From assembly GCA_036266155.1 (NCBI GenBank), contig DATANR010000053.1, forward strand, positions 1 to 10,135: DNA of 10,135 bases, given 5' to 3'. The DNA comes from SIAJ01 sp036266155 (lineage in GTDB: Bacteria; Planctomycetota; Planctomycetia; Gemmatales; Gemmataceae). Made by a program: the position numbers and the translations under genes. The notes under the pieces are model-generated. The model was not told the DNA's origin, ran no database searches, and saw only the letters and a program-made list of their open reading frames with translations. Shown piece after piece: positions 6,336 to 10,135 of this stretch (position 1 is the first letter of the stretch; each line of letters opens with the position of its first letter).

Positions 6336-7049
6336 ATGAAACATCGCCTGATCACTCTCATCGCCATATTAGTCGCCGCCCCGGCTTTTGCCGAGGACAC
6401 GCCCGATCTGCCCAAGGCCGTTAAGCAGATCGTCGACAAGACGAATGACTTCCGCAAATCCGAGAAGCGCGAGCCCGTGAAGATCAACTCCGAGCTGACC
6501 AAGGCGGCCGAGTACTTTGCCAAATTCATGGCCGAGACAGACAAGTACGGCCATGAGGCCGACGGCTCGAAGCCGGCCGATCGTGCGAAGAAACACGGCT
6601 ACAGTTACGCGGTCGTGCTCGAGAACATCGCCTGGCAGATGAACTCCGAGGGTTTCAAGACCGACGCGCTGGCCGACGGCTTCGTTACCGGCTGGAAGGA
6701 GTCCTCGGGCCATCGCAAAAACATGCTCGACCCCGACGTGATGGAAACGGGCGTCGCGGTCGCCCACAGCAAAACGTCCGGCAAATACTACGCGGTGCAA
6801 ATGTTCGGCCGGCCAAAGTCGGCGTCAATCGAGATTCGCATCACCAACAAGTCGGACTTGACACTCGAATACACGATCGGCGACGACAAGTTTACGCTTG
6901 AGCCTGGAGTGATCCAAACGCACACGCGCGGCCGGCCGGGCGAGGTGAAGTTCCAGACGCCGAACGGCCTGTCGACAGTCAATGTCGCGAGCGGCATCAA
7001 GGTTCTGGTGAGCGGATCGAAGGGAAGCTATTCGCTCAAGAAGGAATAG
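6336..7049 (+). CDS. Secreted CAP/SCP-domain protein (YkwD-like)
   Basis: This 237-residue protein has a strong signal peptide, with cleavage likely after APAFA at residue 19. A bacterial CAP domain follows, about residues 27-158: an opening helix KQIVDKTNDFRKSEKREPV, YGHEADG with H73, DRAKKHGY, LENIAW with E96, GWKESSGHRKNML with E122 and H126, and the MFGRP closing strand. H73, E96, E122 and H126 match the two-His/two-acid cavity known in CAP proteins. Bacterial members are extracytoplasmic; their biochemical role is mostly unsettled (surface, lipid or metal binding have been proposed). Residues about 160-237 form an extra beta-rich tail (SIEIRITNKSDLTLEYTIGD) resembling an immunoglobulin-like add-on, with no anchor. 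The TAG stop at 7047-7049 is followed after one base by a 95-bp palindrome. Confidence 0.9.
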   Translation: MKHRLITLIAILVAAPAFAEDTPDLPKAVKQIVDKTNDFRKSEKREPVKINSELTKAAEYFAKFMAETDKYGHEADGSKPADRAKKHGYSYAVVLENIAWQMNSEGFKTDALADGFVTGWKESSGHRKNMLDPDVMETGVAVAHSKTSGKYYAVQMFGRPKSASIEIRITNKSDLTLEYTIGDDKFTLEPGVIQTHTRGRPGEVKFQTPNGLSTVNVASGIKVLVSGSKGSYSLKKE

Positions 7050-7050
7050 T

Positions 7051-7145
7051 GGCGAGCGGAGCCGCGTCAGCGGCCCGATGATGTTCTCGCCGATCATCAT
7101 TTTCCATCAAGTCATAATCGGGCCGCTGACGCGGCTCCGCTCGCC
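7051..7145. repeat. Palindromic repeat, family A, copy 2 (complete)
   Basis: Bases 7051-7079 and 7117-7145 are perfect 29-bp inverted arms around a 37-nt loop. Each arm contains a mini-hairpin (GCCGC-GTCA-GCGGC in the left arm and its complement in the right). The left arm matches the inferred arm of copy 1 at 26 of 29 positions, and both loops start GATGTTC. It sits at the convergent CAP/AI-2E junction and could end or stabilise both transcripts, though no T-run follows. The right arm is read as the C-terminal codons of the AI-2E gene, whose stop lies in the loop. Confidence 0.9.
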
Positions 7146-8267
7146 TGGCACATTCATTTCAGGCGGCACCATCGCCCGCCGGTGCCACACTTCCAGCACC
7201 GCCACTGTCACGGCCAGGATCGCCGGACCGAGGATCATGCCGGACGCGCCGAACAGCGCCAGACCGCCGAGGAATGACAGCAATGCCGGCACCTGGTGCA
7301 GCCGCATGCGTGGACCGGCCACCCACATGTAGATGTAGTTATCGTTGATGATCCAGCCGGCCACGCCCCAGGCGACCAGGGCCAGGCCGCTCGGCCAGTG
7401 GCCCACCAACACCAGATACGCCGCGGCCGGCATCCAGACGATGAACGTGCCGACAATCGGCAGGATGCTCAACACGAACATCACGACACCCCACATGACC
7501 GGCGACGGCAAGCCCAGAAGCCAGAACATGAGGCCGCCGCCGATCGCATCGATCAGGCTCGTGACCAACGTCGCGTACAGATTGCCATGCACCGAATCCG
7601 TAACGCGCAGGAACACCTGTTCGGCTTCGTCCTTGGTCAACGGCAAGAGCCCGCGGATGCTGCTGAGCATCGAACCGCGATCCTTGAACAAGTGGTAGAG
7701 GATGAAGAGCGCCACCACAGCTTGAATAATCCCGGTGAGCGAGCCCTGGACCATTGCGGAAGCGTCTTGCGTATAAGCCGTCACCAGTTTCCGAGCTTCG
7801 CGATCGAGATCAACGTTGATGCGATCCGCCCACGCGACGACCCGATCGAGACCCGGCGTTTTCTCCATCGTTTCCTTGAGCACGCCCTCGGCCGACTTGT
7901 TCTTCATGTTCTCCGCGGCCGACGTGGCTTCCTGGGTCAGCTCGTACACGACGAACAGGAATGGCAAGAACACCAATAGAAACACGGCCAACGTACTGAT
8001 CGCGGCGGCGATGCTCGAGCGGCCAATCACGCGACTGATCTGAACGTGCATCGGCCAGGCGATGACTGCCAGAGCGAAGGCCCAACTCAGTGCCGGGAGG
8101 AAAGGCCACGCCAGAACGGCGCACAGAATCAACAAGACGATCGTGAGCACGGCCAGCGCGACGGGCCGTAGCGGCCGCCCAGTGGTCAGCGGGCCTTCGA
8201 CCTTGGGCGACGGGACCGCGACGAGTTTGTTTTCGGATGCCGCGACTGGGCCATTGGCTTCGGACAC
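7107..8267 (-). CDS. AI-2E family transporter (UPF0118/TqsA-like membrane protein)
   Basis: This inner-membrane protein has 386 residues from GTG 8267. A polar N-terminus (about 35 residues) is followed by hydrophobic spans at about 36-75 (two), 90-112, 190-210 and a dense C-terminal block with several spans. Family hallmarks are the SLTGIIQAVVALFILYHLF span, GLPSPVMWGVVMFVLSILP, and the closing LLSFLGGLALFGASGMILGP. Members include E. coli TqsA (autoinducer-2 export) and Na+/H+ antiporters, so the substrate cannot be inferred. The frame also opens at GTG 8330, overlapping the TPR stop as GTGA. I prefer GTG 8267, which has GGAG 8 nt upstream, whereas the extra 21 residues look unlike protein. 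The C-terminal GERSRVSGPI is encoded by the palindrome arm 7117-7145, and the TGA stop (7107-7109) is in its loop. Confidence 0.88.
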   Translation of the reverse strand: MSEANGPVAASENKLVAVPSPKVEGPLTTGRPLRPVALAVLTIVLLILCAVLAWPFLPALSWAFALAVIAWPMHVQISRVIGRSSIAAAISTLAVFLLVFLPFLFVVYELTQEATSAAENMKNKSAEGVLKETMEKTPGLDRVVAWADRINVDLDREARKLVTAYTQDASAMVQGSLTGIIQAVVALFILYHLFKDRGSMLSSIRGLLPLTKDEAEQVFLRVTDSVHGNLYATLVTSLIDAIGGGLMFWLLGLPSPVMWGVVMFVLSILPIVGTFIVWMPAAAYLVLVGHWPSGLALVAWGVAGWIINDNYIYMWVAGPRMRLHQVPALLSFLGGLALFGASGMILGPAILAVTVAVLEVWHRRAMVPPEMNVPGERSRVSGPIMT

Positions 8268-8275
8268 CGCATGCT

Positions 8276-8279
8276 CTCC
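8276..8279 (-). promoter_or_regulatory. Ribosome binding site favouring the shorter AI-2E start
   Basis: The minus strand reads GGAGAG from 8279 to 8274, and GGAG is 8 nt before GTG 8265-8267. The alternative GTG at 8330 has a purine-rich GAAGGA lying directly against it, too close for normal spacing. Confidence 0.5.
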
Positions 8280-8326
8280 ATCGCCATGATCGCGTGGAGT
8301 AGAGCAATCGCGGTGCCGGAAGAGCG

Positions 8327-10102
8327 TCACTCCTTCTTGGCGGGACCAGGCTCGTCTCTGGGAGGCGGGTATTTTTCAAGCAAACGGCGGAAGGGCTCGG
8401 TGCGCAGCGCGGCCGACAGATCCTCGTCGGCATGGAAGCTAGCGGGAGTCGCAATGTGATCGGCGATCAGTGCGTCGAGGGCTTTCTCCGTCGCAGTCAC
8501 ATCCCCGGACGCCGCGGTGACGGCGGCTGCCAGAGTCCGTGAGTAATACGCGAGTCCATCGTTTGGTGGCAACGCCGCGCGGGCGTCCGCATAACGCTTG
8601 AGCCGAATCAAGGACCGGATGAGCTCGTTACGCGCACGCCAGGTATCGGCGGCCTTTTCGTCAGTCAGGTACGGCTGCAACTCGGCGACCGCCTCCTCAT
8701 AGCGACCACCGCGAAATGCAAGATGACCCCGCCAGAACCGCAGTTGTGGATCGCTCGGGGCCGCCTTGCCGTGAATCCACACCAGCCGGGCCAGCACCGT
8801 CGAGTCTTTGGCAAATTCGAGGTTGTTGGCCAGTTGCTGAAACGTCGCGCGCACGGGGCCGACGCGTGTGTAAGCGTCGACAATTCGATTCGCGTCGGCA
8901 AAGTTCTGGACTCGTCGCCAGCGCAAGGTCTCACGCCAGGCGTCGTCGGTCGCACGACTCATCGCATTGGCCAGGCATATCTCCGCCTGTTCATATTGTT
9001 TGCGTTCGTGAAGAATGACGCCTTCGTAATACGTGATGCGGATGTCCTTGGGCTGTCGGGCGTGATGAGCGTTCATGAGCGCTTCGAACTCTTGGCTTTT
9101 CGCGGGATCGGATAGGTCGCACTCATCCTCAAGGGCCGAAGTGAGGTGGCTGAAGCCCGCGGCGGCTTCGGCATTCGGGTACGACTGATACGCGGCCACG
9201 ACGAAGTGATGCGCGACGGCATCGCCGGCAAGTTGATCGTGCAATCGTTCCTTGGCTTCGCGCTCGGTGGTCGCGTCGATGGCTTGCCGGTACAGCGGTA
9301 GCGCTGCCGCGACATTGCCGGCCGCCGCCTTGAGCCGCGCGTCCTCAAATAGAACCGCAGTGTCCGTCGGGGCCTTTTCACGCGCCACCTTGACATAGGT
9401 CGCACGCACCATCGGGTCCGTGCCGCCCCAGCGCAACAGGTCGGGAAAGGCACGACTCGGATCGGCGAATTTGCGATAGCGTGCTTCGAGTTCGGCAACG
9501 CCGGCCGCACCAACGATCTCGCCAAGGTACGCCAGGGCCACGGCCTGATCGGGATTGTCGTCGAGGGCACGCCGGAATTCGACGGCCGCCTCCTGAGATC
9601 GCTTCAACTCTTTCAAACAGAAACCGCGATACACGCAAATATCCGACTCCACGCCGGCAAGCTGGATATAGCGTTCGGAAGCCGCCAGCGCGCGATCGAA
9701 TTCTCCAAGGCGATAAAACGCTTCCGTCTGAGACTCGAACACCGTGGCCGCGTTCGGCGCTTCCTGCTCCGCCTTGACCAGCAAGTCACGTGCGACCGCG
9801 TACTTGCGGAGCCGCAATGCCGTCGCTGCCTGCCACTGGGTTCGATTGGGCGCATAACTGGCGGGCAACTGGTTGAGCTTCTTGTCGGCGAAGAGTCGCT
9901 CAGCCTGCGCGTAGTCGCCGTCCCGGTAGGCCTTTTGAGCGTGTCCAAAATCTACCTCGGCTCGTTGTCGGGCACGCTCCTCAATGGCGCTGCTCCCATC
10001 CTGCTCAACGATGTCGCGGCGTACATCGATGGAGTAATGGAAGCCCGTATCAATAATTCTACTGTATGTCGTCTTGACGGCGCAGAAGTCCGTCGGCCAC
10101 AA
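8327..10102 (-). CDS. Large TPR-repeat protein, 5' end unresolved
   Basis: This protein of about 591 residues is made almost wholly of helical tetratricopeptide-like repeats, a protein-interaction scaffold. Clear units include FGHAQKAYRDGDYAQAERLF (about 52-71), a LGEFDRALAASERYIQLA unit, a GFCLKELKRSQEAAVEFRRALDDNPDQ unit, a GNVAAALPLYRQAID unit, an ERKQYEQAEICLANAM unit and FRGGRYEEAVAELQPYL. The tail is proline- and lysine-rich (PPPRDEPGPAKKE). No enzyme domain, signal peptide or membrane span is visible. The start used is TTG 10100-10102, but the frame is open to the window edge and has no ATG or GTG near the N-terminus, so the gene may begin outside the window. The first 40 or so codons are lower in GC3 and unusual in composition. 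It lies just upstream of the AI-2E gene (4-bp overlap or 59-bp gap), so the two are probably co-transcribed. Confidence 0.8.
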   Translation of the reverse strand: MWPTDFCAVKTTYSRIIDTGFHYSIDVRRDIVEQDGSSAIEERARQRAEVDFGHAQKAYRDGDYAQAERLFADKKLNQLPASYAPNRTQWQAATALRLRKYAVARDLLVKAEQEAPNAATVFESQTEAFYRLGEFDRALAASERYIQLAGVESDICVYRGFCLKELKRSQEAAVEFRRALDDNPDQAVALAYLGEIVGAAGVAELEARYRKFADPSRAFPDLLRWGGTDPMVRATYVKVAREKAPTDTAVLFEDARLKAAAGNVAAALPLYRQAIDATTEREAKERLHDQLAGDAVAHHFVVAAYQSYPNAEAAAGFSHLTSALEDECDLSDPAKSQEFEALMNAHHARQPKDIRITYYEGVILHERKQYEQAEICLANAMSRATDDAWRETLRWRRVQNFADANRIVDAYTRVGPVRATFQQLANNLEFAKDSTVLARLVWIHGKAAPSDPQLRFWRGHLAFRGGRYEEAVAELQPYLTDEKAADTWRARNELIRSLIRLKRYADARAALPPNDGLAYYSRTLAAAVTAASGDVTATEKALDALIADHIATPASFHADEDLSAALRTEPFRRLLEKYPPPRDEPGPAKKE

Positions 10103-10135
10103 TCGCTTCCATCGATGTTTTCTCCACGGAAGGAG
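10059..10135 (-). CDS. Possible 3' tail of an upstream gene (partial, alternative frame)
   Basis: In a second minus-strand frame the sequence from the edge reads PSVEKTSMEAIVADGLLRRQ and then DDIQ, with a TAG stop at 10059-10061. Its acidic and aliphatic make-up looks more protein-like than the same DNA in the TPR frame, which gives three Trp and a Cys in this stretch. If real, an upstream gene ends here and the TPR gene starts by overlap at TTG 10102, at an unusual codon, or after a frameshift. The stretch is too short to recognise a family. Confidence 0.25.
   Translation of the reverse strand, partial: PSVEKTSMEAIVADGLLRRQDDIQ

Noticed and set aside
7296..7979. Plus-strand frame rich in His, Arg and Gln opposite the AI-2E gene
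   Set aside because: The composition is the reverse complement of hydrophobic membrane-span codons; no motif supports a real protein.

Overview
The window is high-GC bacterial chromosome that most likely comes from a planctomycete (Planctomycetota). The reasons are a secreted protein with a DUF1559-type C-terminal module, a ThuA-like secreted protein, a choice-of-anchor C/DUF642-like secreted protein, many signal peptides, inconsistent Shine-Dalgarno sites and several large GC-rich intergenic palindromes. This assignment is inferred from gene content; there is no rRNA or other phylogenetic marker in the window.

Layout: purB (+, adenylosuccinate lyase) is followed by a Nudix hydrolase (+). 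The Nudix gene runs tail to tail into a large secreted DUF1559-module gene (-), and their 3' ends overlap by 11 bp. Four minus-strand genes cover about 6.25 to 2.32 kb, in the order ThuA-like, nitroreductase, choice-of-anchor C-like, DUF1559-like. The ThuA-like and nitroreductase genes form a probable operon. The other two are each preceded by a palindromic element. A secreted CAP/SCP (YkwD-like) gene (+) diverges from the ThuA-like gene and converges on an AI-2E family membrane protein (-), which lies just downstream of a large TPR gene (-) reaching the right edge. No tRNA, rRNA, CRISPR array, transposase or phage gene was seen, and there is no gene-free stretch above 300 bp.

The gene content is ordinary: one housekeeping enzyme plus secreted and membrane proteins with no obvious shared pathway. 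The most interesting signal is not protein coding. Four palindromic elements of three sequence types sit exactly at gene boundaries: against the purB start, between the nitroreductase stop and the next start, upstream of the DUF1559-like gene, and at the CAP/AI-2E junction. Two of them (1-56 and 7051-7145) belong to one family. Each arm of that family contains its own 5-bp mini-hairpin, and the copies differ by a coordinated G-C to C-G swap that keeps both the mini-hairpins and the long palindrome intact. A third element has a REP-like layout with GTAG/CTAC. The elements also supply coding ends: the nitroreductase stop codon and about the last ten codons of the AI-2E protein. This looks like a REP/BIME-like family of small dispersed palindromes, but only a genome-wide search can show copy number and mobility.
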